This document shows positions 24,409 through 33,280 of a DNA stretch of 64,000 nt, one piece after another. Every line of letters starts with the position of its first letter. Within the stretch, counting starts at the first letter, position 1. The notes beneath the pieces were generated by a model. The model saw nothing but the letters and a program-made list of their open reading frames with translations, was not told where the DNA came from and ran no database searches. The DNA is from Frigoribacterium sp. PhB24 (GTDB taxonomy: Bacteria > Actinomycetota > Actinomycetes > Actinomycetales > Microbacteriaceae), in contig NZ_RKIC01000016.1 of assembly GCF_003755185.1 (NCBI RefSeq), positions 113,453-177,452 on the forward strand, written 5' to 3'. The position numbers and the translations under genes were made by a program.

Positions 24409-25311
24409 TCACGGGCGTCGCTCGTAGGGGAGGCGCGGGTCGACGTCCTGCGCCTCCCACGTCGCGCGGATCCACCCGTGGGCCGGGTCGTCCGAGATGT
24501 GCCACACCCGCTCGGGGTCGGGCCCCGCCATGACGTTGAGGTAGTAGAGGTCGTAGCCGGGGGCCGCGACGCACGGGCCGTGCCAGCCGTGGGGCAGCAG
24601 GGCGACGTCGCCGGTGCGCACCTCGGCGAGCACGTCGATCTCGCCGGCCGGGGACGAGTAGGCGCGGACGAACCCGAACGGATCGGCCTGCGGCGGCCCG
24701 TCGAGGCCCCGCTCGACCGCGGTCTCGAAGTAGTAGATCTCCTCGAGCCGTGACTCCTGCCCCGCCTGCAGCTCGTCGTGTTTGTGCGGGGGCCAGCTCG
24801 ACCAGTTCTCGGCGGGCGTGATGACCTCGCAGACGATGAACCGGCCGGCGTCGAGCACCTGGGGCGTGCCGAAGTTGTGCACCTGCCGGCTGGAGCGACC
24901 TGCTCCGCGCAGTTCGACGGGCACCTCGTCGCGCCGGACGTGCCGGCTGGGGTGGACCTCGGCGGTGGGCGCCTCGGCCACGGCCACCCGCCCCTCCCCC
25001 TCGATCGTGGCGGAGGCGCCGGTCGAGAGGTAGAGGACGTCGCTCGGGCCGTCGAAGACCGAGGCACGGCCCGCCAGGTGGGTGGTCTCGAGCGCGCCCG
25101 AGACCCGGTGTTCGACCATGAACGACCCCGACAGCGGAACCACGAGGCGCTCGACGCCGGCCGCGGGCAGCGGGAGCCGGCCTCCGGGCCCGAGTTCGGC
25201 GACCCGTAGACCGGTGTGCTGCCAGCCCGCGAGCTCGTCGTCGACGACGGACTCCCAGTCGCCGCGCCTCAGGGCGCCCTTCGCGAACACCCACTCGTTC
25301 TGCGTGGTCAT
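24409..25311 (-). CDS. iolB: 5-deoxy-glucuronate isomerase
   Basis: 300 residues. Bicupin of the IolB family: WVFAKGALRRGDWESVV near the start, then PPHKHDE (metal-binding His/Glu), EEIYYFE, and GDVALLPHGWHGPCVAAPGYDLYYLNVMAGP. It converts 5-deoxy-glucuronate to 2-deoxy-5-keto-gluconate, the substrate of IolC. ATG 25311 is preceded by AGGAGA. Between iolA and iolD in one operon. Confidence 0.93.
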   Translation of the reverse strand: MTTQNEWVFAKGALRRGDWESVVDDELAGWQHTGLRVAELGPGGRLPLPAAGVERLVVPLSGSFMVEHRVSGALETTHLAGRASVFDGPSDVLYLSTGASATIEGEGRVAVAEAPTAEVHPSRHVRRDEVPVELRGAGRSSRQVHNFGTPQVLDAGRFIVCEVITPAENWSSWPPHKHDELQAGQESRLEEIYYFETAVERGLDGPPQADPFGFVRAYSSPAGEIDVLAEVRTGDVALLPHGWHGPCVAAPGYDLYYLNVMAGPDPERVWHISDDPAHGWIRATWEAQDVDPRLPYERRP

Positions 25312-25352
25312 GTCTCTCCTGCTCGTCGGGAACCCGGTCGGCTCCGTGCGCG

Positions 25353-26876
25353 TCAGTTCTGCGGGAACCCGAGGTCGACGCCGCCGTGCGACGGGTCGAG
25401 CCACCGTGAGGTGATCGCCTTCTGCTGGGTGAAGAACCGGACGCCCTCAGCCCCGTGGGCCTTGGTGTCGCCGAACAGCGAGTCCTTCCAGCCGCCGAAC
25501 GAGAACGTCGCGACGGGCACCGGGATGGGCACGTTGATGCCGATCATCCCGACCTGCACCTCGTTCTGGAAGCGTCGCGCCGCGCCTCCGTCGTTCGTGA
25601 AGATCGCCGTGCCGTTGCCGAACGCGCCGTCGTTGATCAGGGCGACGCCCTCGTCGTAGGAGGCGACGCGGACGATGGAGAGGACGGGTCCGAAGATCTC
25701 TTCCGTGTAGGCCCGCGAGGTGGTCGGCACCTTGTCGAGCAGGGTCGGCCCGAGCCAGAAGCCCGCGGCGTCGCCGTCGACCTCGATGCCGCGACCGTCG
25801 ATGACGACCTCGGCGCCGTCCTCTTCGGCGACGGCGATGTACGAGGTGACCTTGTCGCGGTGCTGCTCGGTGACGAGCGGGCCCATGTCGCAGCCGCGGC
25901 GGCCGTCGCCGATGCGCAGCCTCGAGGCGCGGTCGCGGATCTTGGTGATGAGCGCGTCGGCGACGGGCTCCACCGCGACGACGACGGAGATCGCCATGCA
26001 GCGTTCGCCCGCCGAGCCGAACCCGGCGTTGATCGCGGAGTCGGCGACGAGGTCGAGGTCGGCGTCGGGCAGGACCAGCATGTGGTTCTTGGCGCCGCCG
26101 AGGGCCTGCACGCGCTTGCCGTTCGCGGCGCCCGTCTCGGAGACGTACCGGGCGATCGGGGTGGAGCCGACGAACGAGACGGCCCGGACGGCCGGGTGCG
26201 TGAGCAGGCCGTCGACGGCCTGCTTGTCGCCGTTGAGCACCGTGAAGACACCGGCGGGCAGACCGGCCTCGGCCCAGAGGGCGGCGAGCCAGAGCGCGGC
26301 GGAGGGGTCCTTCTCGGACGGCTTGAGGACGACGGTGTTGCCGGCGGCGATGGCGATGGGGAAGAACCACATCGGTACCATCGCGGGGAAGTTGAAGGGC
26401 GAGATGACGCCGACGACGCCCAGCGGCTGCTTGGTCGAGTAGACGTCGACGCCCGTCGACACCTGCTCGGAGTACTCGCCCTTCAGGTGGTGCGCGAGAC
26501 CGGTCGCGAACTCGACGACCTCTTGACCGCGGGTGATCTCGCCCAGCGCGTCGGACACGACCTTGCCGTGCTCCGAGGTGATGATCTCGGCCAGCTCGCC
26601 CTTCTTGGCCTCGAGCAGCTCGCGGAACCGGAAGAGGATCTGCTGACGCTTGGCGAGCGAGAGGTCGCGCCAGGCGGGGAACGCGGCTTGTGCCGAGGCG
26701 ATCGCCGCCTCGATCTCGTCCTCGTCGGCGAGGGCGACGTGCTTCGTCACGACTCCGAGCGCCGGATCGTAGACGGGGGCCGTGCGACCGGAGCTCGACG
26801 GCGACTCGCGACCGTCGATCCAGTGCGGCACGACGGGCAGCTCGGGGGCGGGAGCGTTCGTCGGGGAGTCAGACAT
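25353..26876 (-). CDS. iolA: Methylmalonate-semialdehyde dehydrogenase (CoA-acylating)
   Basis: 507 residues, the usual length of MMSDH. NAD fold segment VGVISPFNFPAMVPMWFFPIAIAAGNTVVLKPSEKDP, FVGSTPIARYV, nucleophile Cys in GSAGERCMAISVVV, and EEIFGPVLSIVR. It turns malonate semialdehyde to acetyl-CoA and CO2, the last step of the inositol pathway. ATG 26876. Same operon as iolB and the aldolase gene. Confidence 0.94.
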   Translation of the reverse strand: MSDSPTNAPAPELPVVPHWIDGRESPSSSGRTAPVYDPALGVVTKHVALADEDEIEAAIASAQAAFPAWRDLSLAKRQQILFRFRELLEAKKGELAEIITSEHGKVVSDALGEITRGQEVVEFATGLAHHLKGEYSEQVSTGVDVYSTKQPLGVVGVISPFNFPAMVPMWFFPIAIAAGNTVVLKPSEKDPSAALWLAALWAEAGLPAGVFTVLNGDKQAVDGLLTHPAVRAVSFVGSTPIARYVSETGAANGKRVQALGGAKNHMLVLPDADLDLVADSAINAGFGSAGERCMAISVVVAVEPVADALITKIRDRASRLRIGDGRRGCDMGPLVTEQHRDKVTSYIAVAEEDGAEVVIDGRGIEVDGDAAGFWLGPTLLDKVPTTSRAYTEEIFGPVLSIVRVASYDEGVALINDGAFGNGTAIFTNDGGAARRFQNEVQVGMIGINVPIPVPVATFSFGGWKDSLFGDTKAHGAEGVRFFTQQKAITSRWLDPSHGGVDLGFPQN

Positions 26877-26902
26877 CGTCCTGCTTCTCTTCTCGGGAGG
26901 GA

Positions 26903-27811
26903 TCAGCCGTGCACGAGCGCGGCGGCGGTGTCGACGGCGGCGACCACGTCGCCGTCGGCCGGGTACAGCAGCGTGCGGCCCACGACGAGCCCGCGGACGC
27001 CCGGGAGCGCGAGCGCGGCCTCCCACGACGCGTAGGTCTCGTCGGGACGGCCCGAAGGATCGCCGCCGAGCAGGAGGGTCGGCAGCGTGGTCGACGCCAT
27101 CACCCGCTCCATCTCGGGTACGACGGGGAGCTTGAGCCACGACCAGGCGGACGTGGCACCGAGGCCCGCGGCGATCGCGACCGAGGTGACCACCGCCTCC
27201 GGTGTGAGGTCGTTCTCGACGACGCCGTCCACCCAACGGCTGAGGAACGGCTCGAGCATGATCGGCACCTGGGCCGCGGCGGCGGCGTCGACGGCCCTGG
27301 CGGTCGACTCGAGGGTGGACGCGGTCGCGGCGTCGCCGAGGTTGACCCTGATCAGCAGCTTCGCGAAGTCGATGCCCGACGCGACGATGCCCGGCACGTC
27401 GTATCCGGTGAACCGGTCGTCCATCTCGAACCGGGCGCCCTTGAGGCCGCCGCGGTTCATCGACCCCACCACGACCTTGCCCTCGAGGGCGCCCAACAGG
27501 GCGAGGTCCTCGATGACGTCGGGCGTCCCGAGCACGCCGTCCACTCCCGGTCGCGAGAGGGCGGTGACCAGGCGCGTGAGCATCTCGTACCGGTCGGCCA
27601 TCGCCGACGGGTCGTCTCGGACGCCGAGCGCCCCGCGTGCCGGATGGTCGGCGGCGACGATGAAGAGGCGGCCGTCGTCGGCCAGCAGCGGCCGGCGCGA
27701 CCGGTCGCGCACCCGGGGCAGCACCGTCTGCGGGGCGAAGGTGCGCACGTGGCGCAGCGTCTCGAAGTCGAGCGGGGCGGGGGCCGGGACGGGGACGTCA
27801 GGCGTCGACAC
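26903..27811 (-). CDS. Cgl0158-type (beta/alpha)8 barrel, probable deoxy-keto-gluconate phosphate aldolase
   Basis: 302 residues, GTG start inside the 3' end of iolC (14-base overlap). Segments RLFIVAADHPARGALGV, VDGVLGTPDVIEDLALL, GSMNRGGLKGARFEMDDRFTGYD, FAKLLIRVNLGD, SWLKLPVV with a candidate Schiff-base Lys, and TLLLGGDPSG. Proteins of this type replace IolJ in corynebacterial and microbacterial iol clusters. The expected reaction is cleavage of 2-deoxy-5-keto-gluconate 6-phosphate to DHAP and malonate semialdehyde; this comes from genetic context. Confidence 0.85.
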   Translation of the reverse strand: MSTPDVPVPAPAPLDFETLRHVRTFAPQTVLPRVRDRSRRPLLADDGRLFIVAADHPARGALGVRDDPSAMADRYEMLTRLVTALSRPGVDGVLGTPDVIEDLALLGALEGKVVVGSMNRGGLKGARFEMDDRFTGYDVPGIVASGIDFAKLLIRVNLGDAATASTLESTARAVDAAAAAQVPIMLEPFLSRWVDGVVENDLTPEAVVTSVAIAAGLGATSAWSWLKLPVVPEMERVMASTTLPTLLLGGDPSGRPDETYASWEAALALPGVRGLVVGRTLLYPADGDVVAAVDTAAALVHG

Positions 27812-28781
27812 GGGCGATGCTCCTCACGATCGCGTCGACCTCGTCGGTGGAGGGCATGGCGGTCGAGCACTCGCGCCGACTGGCGACGATCGCGCCGGCG
27901 ACGTTGGCGAAACGGAGGACGTCCCTGAGCGACCGGTCCTGCAACAGGCCGTGGCAGAGGGCACCGCCGAAGCCGTCGCCCGCACCGAGCCCGTTGACGA
28001 CCTCGACGGCGTGGGGCGGGACCTCCACGGTCTCGTCGCGGGTCTTGGCGAGCACGCCGCGCGGGCCCTGCTTCACGACGGCCAACTCGAGACCGCGGTC
28101 GAGCAACGCGTCGGCGGCGCGGTGGGGGTCGGTCTCGCCGACGGCGATCTCGCACTCCTCGCGGTTGCCGACGGCCACGCTGACGTGCTCGAGCGCGAGC
28201 GACACCTCGCGTCGGGCGTCGTCGGGCGACGACCAGAACATCGGACGGTAGTCGAGGTCGAGGACGGTGAGCGGCTTGCGCCCACGCGCCTCCCACGCGG
28301 CGTGGTGAGCCGTCCGGCTCGGGTCCTCGGACAGACCGGTGACGGTGGCCCAGAAGATGCGGGCGTCGGCGATCGCGTCGAGGTCGAGCTCGTCGGCGTG
28401 GACGACCATGTCAGGGGCCTTGGGCGCCCGGTAGAAGTAGAGGGGGAAGTCGTCGGGCGGGAAGATCTCGCAGAACGTGACCGGGGTGTTCAGGTCGGGC
28501 ACCGTGCGGACGAACCGGGTCGAGACCCCGAGGCGCTCGAGCTCGCCCGTCACGAAGCGACCGAAGGGGTCATCGCCGGTGCGGGTGACGATGGCGGTGC
28601 GGAGGCCGTGGCGGGCGGCGGCGACGGTCACGTTCGCAGCGCTGCCGCCGAGGTACTTGCCGAACGTCTCGACGGCCTCGAGGCCGACGCCGTCCTGCAA
28701 CGGGTAGAGGTCGACGCCCGAACGTCCGATGGTGACGAGGTCGAGGGAAGCGTCCGTCGCGGAGGTGCTGGTGTCGGTCAT
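27798..28781 (-). CDS. iolC: 5-dehydro-2-deoxygluconokinase
   Basis: 327 residues, PfkB/ribokinase family: VTIGRSGVDLYPLQDGVGLEAVETFGKYLGGSAANVTVAAARHG at the start and the ATP/anion-hole motif VVNGLGAGDGFGGALCHGLL with the catalytic Asp near the end. It phosphorylates 2-deoxy-5-keto-gluconate. Its ATG at 28781 lies inside the 20-bp repeat shared with the other end of the cluster and has no clear ribosome site, so the operon may start leaderless. First gene of the iolC-aldolase-iolA-iolB-iolD operon. Confidence 0.93.
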   Translation of the reverse strand: MTDTSTSATDASLDLVTIGRSGVDLYPLQDGVGLEAVETFGKYLGGSAANVTVAAARHGLRTAIVTRTGDDPFGRFVTGELERLGVSTRFVRTVPDLNTPVTFCEIFPPDDFPLYFYRAPKAPDMVVHADELDLDAIADARIFWATVTGLSEDPSRTAHHAAWEARGRKPLTVLDLDYRPMFWSSPDDARREVSLALEHVSVAVGNREECEIAVGETDPHRAADALLDRGLELAVVKQGPRGVLAKTRDETVEVPPHAVEVVNGLGAGDGFGGALCHGLLQDRSLRDVLRFANVAGAIVASRRECSTAMPSTDEVDAIVRSIARVDA

Positions 28782-28797
28782 ACGTCTCTGTACAACT
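28778..28797 (-). repeat. Right copy of the 20-bp iol promoter repeat
   Basis: Reverse complement of 14373-14392, identical over 20 bases and including the iolC ATG. Upstream (28834-28862) is an AT-rich stretch with a CATATG centre (TTACATATGAA), a candidate GntR site. Confidence 0.75.
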
Positions 28798-28904
28798 CTC
28801 TGGTCGTGTCGATCGGGCCCGCCCTGTCGCGGCCGCCATGTGCTTACATATGAACATAGCGCACGAGTGCCGAGAAGTCACGGCCGGCCGACCGGCGAGC
28901 AGGA

Positions 28905-30806
28905 CTAGGGCGCGATCGGCGCCTCCTCGTCGGCCGCCACGTCCTTCTGCACGGCGAACTGGGTCCGGTGCAGCTCTTCGTACCGTCCGGCCGCAGCCAG
29001 CAGCTCGTCGTGCGTGCCGCGCTCCACGATCGACCCGTCCTCGACCACCAGGATCATGTCCGCGCTGCGGATGGTGGAGAGCCGGTGGGCGATCACCATC
29101 GCCGTCCGCCCGTCGAGCGCCTCGCTGAGCGCCGCCTGCACGGCAGCCTCCGACGTCGAGTCCAGCGCCGCGGTCGCCTCGTCGAGGATGACGACGCGCG
29201 GCTGGGCGAGCAGGAGGCGCGCGATGGTCATCCGCTGACGCTCGCCTCCCGAGAGCCGGTAGCCGCGCTCCCCCACCATCGTGTCGAGCTGGTCCGGCAG
29301 CGACCGGAGCAGCGGCTCGAGCCGCGCACGGCGGACGGCGTCCCACACCTCGTCCTCGGACGCCTCCGGCCTCGCGAGGCGCAGGTTGCTGAGGATCGTC
29401 TCGTGGAACAGGTGGCCGTCCTGCGTCACCATGCCCAGGGTGTGGCGCATCGAGGCGAAGGTCACGTCGCGCACGTCGGCACCGGCGAGGCGCACGGCAC
29501 CGCTGTCGACGTCGTACAGGCGCGAGAGCAGCTGGGCGATGGTGGACTTGCCGGCGCCGGACGTGCCCACGAGGGCGACGGTCTGCCCCGGCTCGATCCG
29601 GAACGACACTCCGTGCAGCACCTCGTCGCCGCCGCGGGTGTCCAGGGTGGAGACCTCTTCCAGCGAGGCGAGCGACACCTTGTCCGCGGACGGGTACGCG
29701 AACCGGACGTCGTCGAACTCGACGCTCACCGGGCCCTCGGGGACGGAGGAGGCGGTCGGCTTCTCCTGGATGAGCGGCTTCAGGTCGAGCACCTCGAAGA
29801 CGCGCTCGAAGCTGACGACCGCGCTCATGATCTCGACCCGGGCGCTCGCGAGGCCGGTCAGCGGCACGTAGAGGCGGGTGAGGAGGAGCGCCAGGGTGAC
29901 GACCTCGCCGGTGTCGAGCTGGCCGGCGAGGGCGAGGAAGCCGCCGAGGCCGTAGACGAGCGCGAGGGCCAGGGCGGAGACGAGCGTCAGCGCGGTGACG
30001 AAGACGAACTGCAGCAGCGCGCTGCGGACCCCGATGTCTCGGACACGGGCGGCGCGGACGCGGAACTCCTCCGCCTCCTCGTCGGGACGGCCGAAGAGCT
30101 TGACGAGGGTGGCGCCGGGTGCCGAGAACCGCTCGGTCATCTGCGTGCTCATCGCCGAGTTGTGGTCGGCGGCCTCGCGGCGCAGGGCGGCGAGGCGGCT
30201 GCCCATGCGGCGTGCGGGCACCAGGAAGATCGGCAGCATGACGACGGCGAGCACCGTCACCAACCAGGAGGTGCTGAGCATGACGACGAGGGTGAGGATC
30301 AGGGCGACGACGTTGGTCACGACGCCCGACAGCGTGCCGCTGAAGGCTTGTTGGGCGCCGATGACGTCATTGTTGAGGCGGCTGACGAGGGCGCCCGTGC
30401 GGGTGCGGGTGAAGAACGCGATCGGCATCTTCTGGACGTGGTTGAAGACGGCGGTGCGGAGGTCGAGGATGACCCCCTCGCCGATCCGGGCGGAGAACCA
30501 GCGCGTCAGGAGGGAGACGCCGGCGTCGGCCACGGCCACGACGGCGATGAGGACGGCGAGTCGGACGATCATCGACACCTCGCCCTTCGCGACGATGACG
30601 TCGACCACCCGGCCGGCCAGCACCGGTGTCGCGACGGCGAGGAAGGCCCCTACGATCGAGAGGCCGATGAAGACCACCAGCTTGGACCGGTAGGGCACGG
30701 CGAACGTCATGATCCGCCGCACCGATTCGCGGGAGATGCCGTGCTTGCCGTCCCTCGCGGACGAGATCTTGTACAGCGAGCTCCAGGCCGCGCCTTCCAT
30801 GCTCAT
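28905..30806 (-). CDS. ABC transporter, fused permease/ATPase (exporter half-transporter)
   Basis: 633 residues. Six membrane segments in residues 40-320 (LVVFIGLSIVGAFLAVATPVLAG through VVTLALLLTRLYVPLTGLA), then an ATPase with GTSGAGKST, Q-loop VTQDGHLF, LSGGERQRMTIARLLL, VVILDEATAALD and switch His IAHRLST. It is of the multidrug/lipid exporter B family and works as a dimer. The ATG at 30806 (RBS GGAAGGA) is chosen over 30800. Substrate unknown; it is separated from iolC by 123 bases and has no evident link to inositol use. Confidence 0.9.
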   Translation of the reverse strand: MSMEGAAWSSLYKISSARDGKHGISRESVRRIMTFAVPYRSKLVVFIGLSIVGAFLAVATPVLAGRVVDVIVAKGEVSMIVRLAVLIAVVAVADAGVSLLTRWFSARIGEGVILDLRTAVFNHVQKMPIAFFTRTRTGALVSRLNNDVIGAQQAFSGTLSGVVTNVVALILTLVVMLSTSWLVTVLAVVMLPIFLVPARRMGSRLAALRREAADHNSAMSTQMTERFSAPGATLVKLFGRPDEEAEEFRVRAARVRDIGVRSALLQFVFVTALTLVSALALALVYGLGGFLALAGQLDTGEVVTLALLLTRLYVPLTGLASARVEIMSAVVSFERVFEVLDLKPLIQEKPTASSVPEGPVSVEFDDVRFAYPSADKVSLASLEEVSTLDTRGGDEVLHGVSFRIEPGQTVALVGTSGAGKSTIAQLLSRLYDVDSGAVRLAGADVRDVTFASMRHTLGMVTQDGHLFHETILSNLRLARPEASEDEVWDAVRRARLEPLLRSLPDQLDTMVGERGYRLSGGERQRMTIARLLLAQPRVVILDEATAALDSTSEAAVQAALSEALDGRTAMVIAHRLSTIRSADMILVVEDGSIVERGTHDELLAAAGRYEELHRTQFAVQKDVAADEEAPIAP

Positions 30807-30996
30807 GGCGGTTCCTTCCGTGGGTACCAGGCCCAACCTAGACGGCGGGCGGCCCCGTGCCCGCCGTTCGGCCCTCGGAAGGCAGTAGGTTCGCCACGTG
30901 GTCGAGAACCTCCGCCGAGCTCTGCACCGGCGGAGGGGCACTGCCGTCGGTGATCGATCCCCGGACGAGACACGGCCGCCGGCGCATGATCAGAGC

Positions 30997-31179
30997 ATGA
31001 GCAGAAGCTGGTCGGTCGTCGTGGTGGTGAGCTCTGTGGTCGTTCTCGTCGCAGGCCTGGGAATCGTCGGCACCGGCCATGCCTACGGATGGCTCCTCGT
31101 GGCCACCGGCCTGCTCAACACCGTTCTGGGCGCCCTCACCTGCCGGAAGGCGGCCCGGCAGACCACGGGGTCACCGTGA
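30997..31179 (+). CDS. Small two-helix membrane protein
   Basis: 60 residues: VVVVVSSVVVLVAGLGIVGTG and GWLLVATGLLNTVLGALTC are two hydrophobic segments, followed by a short basic tail. No good ribosome site and no known family. Placed here because codon usage and membrane pattern look real; could be spurious. Confidence 0.4.
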   Translation: MSRSWSVVVVVSSVVVLVAGLGIVGTGHAYGWLLVATGLLNTVLGALTCRKAARQTTGSP

Positions 31180-31218
31180 CCGATCGGCTGTCGGGCACCC
31201 GCGTGCGGAGGACCTGCA

Positions 31219-31255
31219 GGAGGCGCGGTGCCGGGACGTCCGACACCGCGCCTCC
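31219..31255. terminator. Bidirectional terminator of inverted GGAGGCGCGG motifs
   Basis: GGAGGCGCGGTG (31219-31230) and CACCGCGCCTCC (31244-31255) form a perfect 12-bp stem with a 13-base loop, between the convergent small ORF and alcohol dehydrogenase genes. Confidence 0.8.
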
Positions 31256-31269
31256 TCGGGGCGGTCGCG

Positions 31270-32313
31270 CTAGGGGACGATGACGGCGCGGCCGCGGACC
31301 GTGCCCGCGGCGAGGGCCTCGTAGGCCTTCGGGCCGTCGTCGAGCGAGTAGCGCTGGGTGGCGACCTCGACCTGGCCGGCCCGGGCGAGGTCGAGGACCT
31401 CGATCAGCTCGCTGCGGCTGCCCCAGTAGGGGATGCGCACGGCGACGTCGAAGGCGATCGTGCCGAACCCGACCTCGACGGTGCCACCACCGATTCCGAC
31501 GATCGTCACGTCGGCGTCCGGTGCCGCGACCGCGACGGCCGTGGCCATGGTCGGCTTCGCCCCGACGAAGTCGAAGACGGCCTGGACGCCGAGGCCTCCG
31601 GTGATCTCGCGGATCGCCTCGGCGGCGTGCTCGTCGCTGATGACCGTGTGGTGAGCGCCGACGTGTTTCGCGAGCTCGAGCTTCTCGTCGGTCACGTCGA
31701 GTGCGATGATCTGCGCACCCGAGAGCGCCCGCAGGATCTGGATGCCGACGTGCCCGAGGCCGCCGGTGCCGATCACGACCGCGTAGGTGCCCGCCCCGAG
31801 TTTCGGCAGCGAGGTCTTGATCGCGTGGTACGGCGTGAGGCCGGCGTCGGTGAGCGAGACGTTCTCGACGGGGCCGAGGTCGCCGAGCGGCACGAGGTGG
31901 CGGGGGTCGTCGACGATCATGTACTCGGCCATCGAGCCGGGAGCGCCCAGCCCGGGGGGCTTGATGCCCTCGGCGGCGGCGTTGACGCAGTAGTTCTCCT
32001 TGCCCTGGGCGCACTGGTGGCAGCGGCCACAGCCCCACGGGCCGTAGACGGCGACGGCGTCACCGACCTGCAGGTGCTCGACGCCCTCTCCGAGCTCGGT
32101 GACGATGCCGGCTCCCTCGTGCCCGAGCGTGAGCGGCAGCGGGTAGCCCTGCGCCGTGTAGTCCTCTTCACTGAGGCTCATGACGTACTCGTCGGAGTGG
32201 CAGACGCCGGCCGCCGTGACCTTCAGCAGGACCTGCCCGGGGCCGGGCGACGGCTTCTCGATCTCGACGACTTCGGGGTGCTGACCGATCTGGGTGTACT
32301 GGAGTGCCTTCAT
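31270..32313 (-). CDS. Zinc-dependent NAD(P) alcohol dehydrogenase
   Basis: 347 residues of the medium-chain family. Catalytic Zn ligands in GVCHSDEY and GHEGAGIV, structural Zn site CGRCHQCAQGKENYC, and nucleotide-binding GTGGLGHVGIQILRAL. It reversibly oxidises alcohols to aldehydes in the cytoplasm; length and motif order fit AdhP-type enzymes. Ends at the bidirectional terminator 31219-31255. Substrate not evident. Confidence 0.93.
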   Translation of the reverse strand: MKALQYTQIGQHPEVVEIEKPSPGPGQVLLKVTAAGVCHSDEYVMSLSEEDYTAQGYPLPLTLGHEGAGIVTELGEGVEHLQVGDAVAVYGPWGCGRCHQCAQGKENYCVNAAAEGIKPPGLGAPGSMAEYMIVDDPRHLVPLGDLGPVENVSLTDAGLTPYHAIKTSLPKLGAGTYAVVIGTGGLGHVGIQILRALSGAQIIALDVTDEKLELAKHVGAHHTVISDEHAAEAIREITGGLGVQAVFDFVGAKPTMATAVAVAAPDADVTIVGIGGGTVEVGFGTIAFDVAVRIPYWGSRSELIEVLDLARAGQVEVATQRYSLDDGPKAYEALAAGTVRGRAVIVP

Positions 32314-32423
32314 GGGGCGCAGGTTACGCCCGACGGCTGCAAGCCGGGCGACAGGTGTCGCCCTACCTCGGTCGATCCGCGCGCGGTGCGGCGGTGACGC
32401 CGGTCGGCCCTACGATCGACGGC

Positions 32424-33110
32424 ATGGCACACCTGCACCGGGCCGGCATGAGCCCCTCCAAGATCGACCTGCTCGACTCCTGGGTGCCCACCCAGCCGTG
32501 GTTCGAGGGCCCACGCCGGCCCGAGGGCGCCGACGACGAGGGGCTGCGCAGCGTCGCCGCCTTCCGCTTCGACGACCCGGCGGGCGAGGTCGGCGTCGAG
32601 ACGATCATCGTCGCCACGGCCGACGGTGCGCAGCTGCAGGTGCCCCTCACCTACCGCGACGCTCCCCTGGCCGGCGCGGAAGACCACCTCGTCGGGACGA
32701 CCGAGCACTCGGTGCTCGGCACGCGCTGGGTCTACGACGGCACGGCCGACCCGGTCTGGGCCGCGGCCCTCGCCACGGCCGTGCTGACCGGCGGCACACA
32801 GGCCGAGGCCTGGTTCGAGGTCGACGGCGAGCGGCAGGTCCGCGAGCCGAACTCGACCGTCGTCGGCAGCGGCACCCCCGGCGCCCCGGTGCCCGACGTC
32901 GACCGCCTCACCGTCGACCAGGTCGAGGGGCGCACGGTCGTCACGGGTGCCGCGGTCCGCATCGTCGTCGCCCGCGTGCTCGGCCGGCACGACGCCGGCG
33001 CGCTCGCCTCGACCGGCGGCCACACGGGTGACCACGGCGTCGAGGTGCTCACCGGCACCTGGACGGGGCACGACCAGCCCGAGACGCTCGCAGTCGTGCT
33101 CACGGCGTAG
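32424..33110 (+). CDS. Maltokinase N-terminal cap-like domain protein
   Basis: 228 residues: MAHLHRAGMSPSKIDLLDSWVPTQPWFEG at the start, VETIIVATADGAQLQVPLTYRDAPL, HSVLGTRWVYDGTADPVW, and a C-terminal beta segment. This is the stand-alone version of the N-terminal cap of actinobacterial maltokinases, lacking the kinase domain. Function unknown, perhaps glycogen/maltose related. ATG 32424 gives the family-typical start. Followed by a motif-pair hairpin. Confidence 0.75.
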   Translation: MAHLHRAGMSPSKIDLLDSWVPTQPWFEGPRRPEGADDEGLRSVAAFRFDDPAGEVGVETIIVATADGAQLQVPLTYRDAPLAGAEDHLVGTTEHSVLGTRWVYDGTADPVWAAALATAVLTGGTQAEAWFEVDGERQVREPNSTVVGSGTPGAPVPDVDRLTVDQVEGRTVVTGAAVRIVVARVLGRHDAGALASTGGHTGDHGVEVLTGTWTGHDQPETLAVVLTA

Positions 33111-33118
33111 CGACTGCA

Positions 33119-33186
33119 GGAGGCGCGGTGCCGGCAGCGGGGACGCGACCGGTCGCGGGGGTCCCGGGTACCCGACCCGCGCCTCC
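33119..33186. terminator. Hairpin with inverted GGAGGCGCGG ends
   Basis: GGAGGCGCGG (33119-33128) and CCGCGCCTCC (33177-33186) are exact inverted copies enclosing 48 GC-rich bases that fold further (CCCGGGTACCCG-like core). Lies downstream of the maltokinase-cap gene. Confidence 0.65.
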
Positions 33187-33280
33187 TCGTCTCGTCCCCA
33201 GGCGGTCGCCCGGATGACGGGACGGTGAACGATCGTGCACCGGGCTTCGCCCGTCGGCACGGTGCCGCTACGGTGGCCCG

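Noticed and set aside
24335..25294. Upstream extension of the iolD reading frame across iolB
   Set aside because: The extension is a different frame of iolB with no homology; iolD has a sensible start at 24334.
25455..27035. 526-codon plus-strand ORF opposite iolA
   Set aside because: Shadow of iolA; composition is dominated by Asp, Arg, Gly and Val from complementary codon usage.
30898..30996. N-terminal extension of the small two-helix protein
   Set aside because: Runs antisense to the exporter's promoter region, is Arg-rich and has no ribosome site; the ATG at 30997 is preferred.
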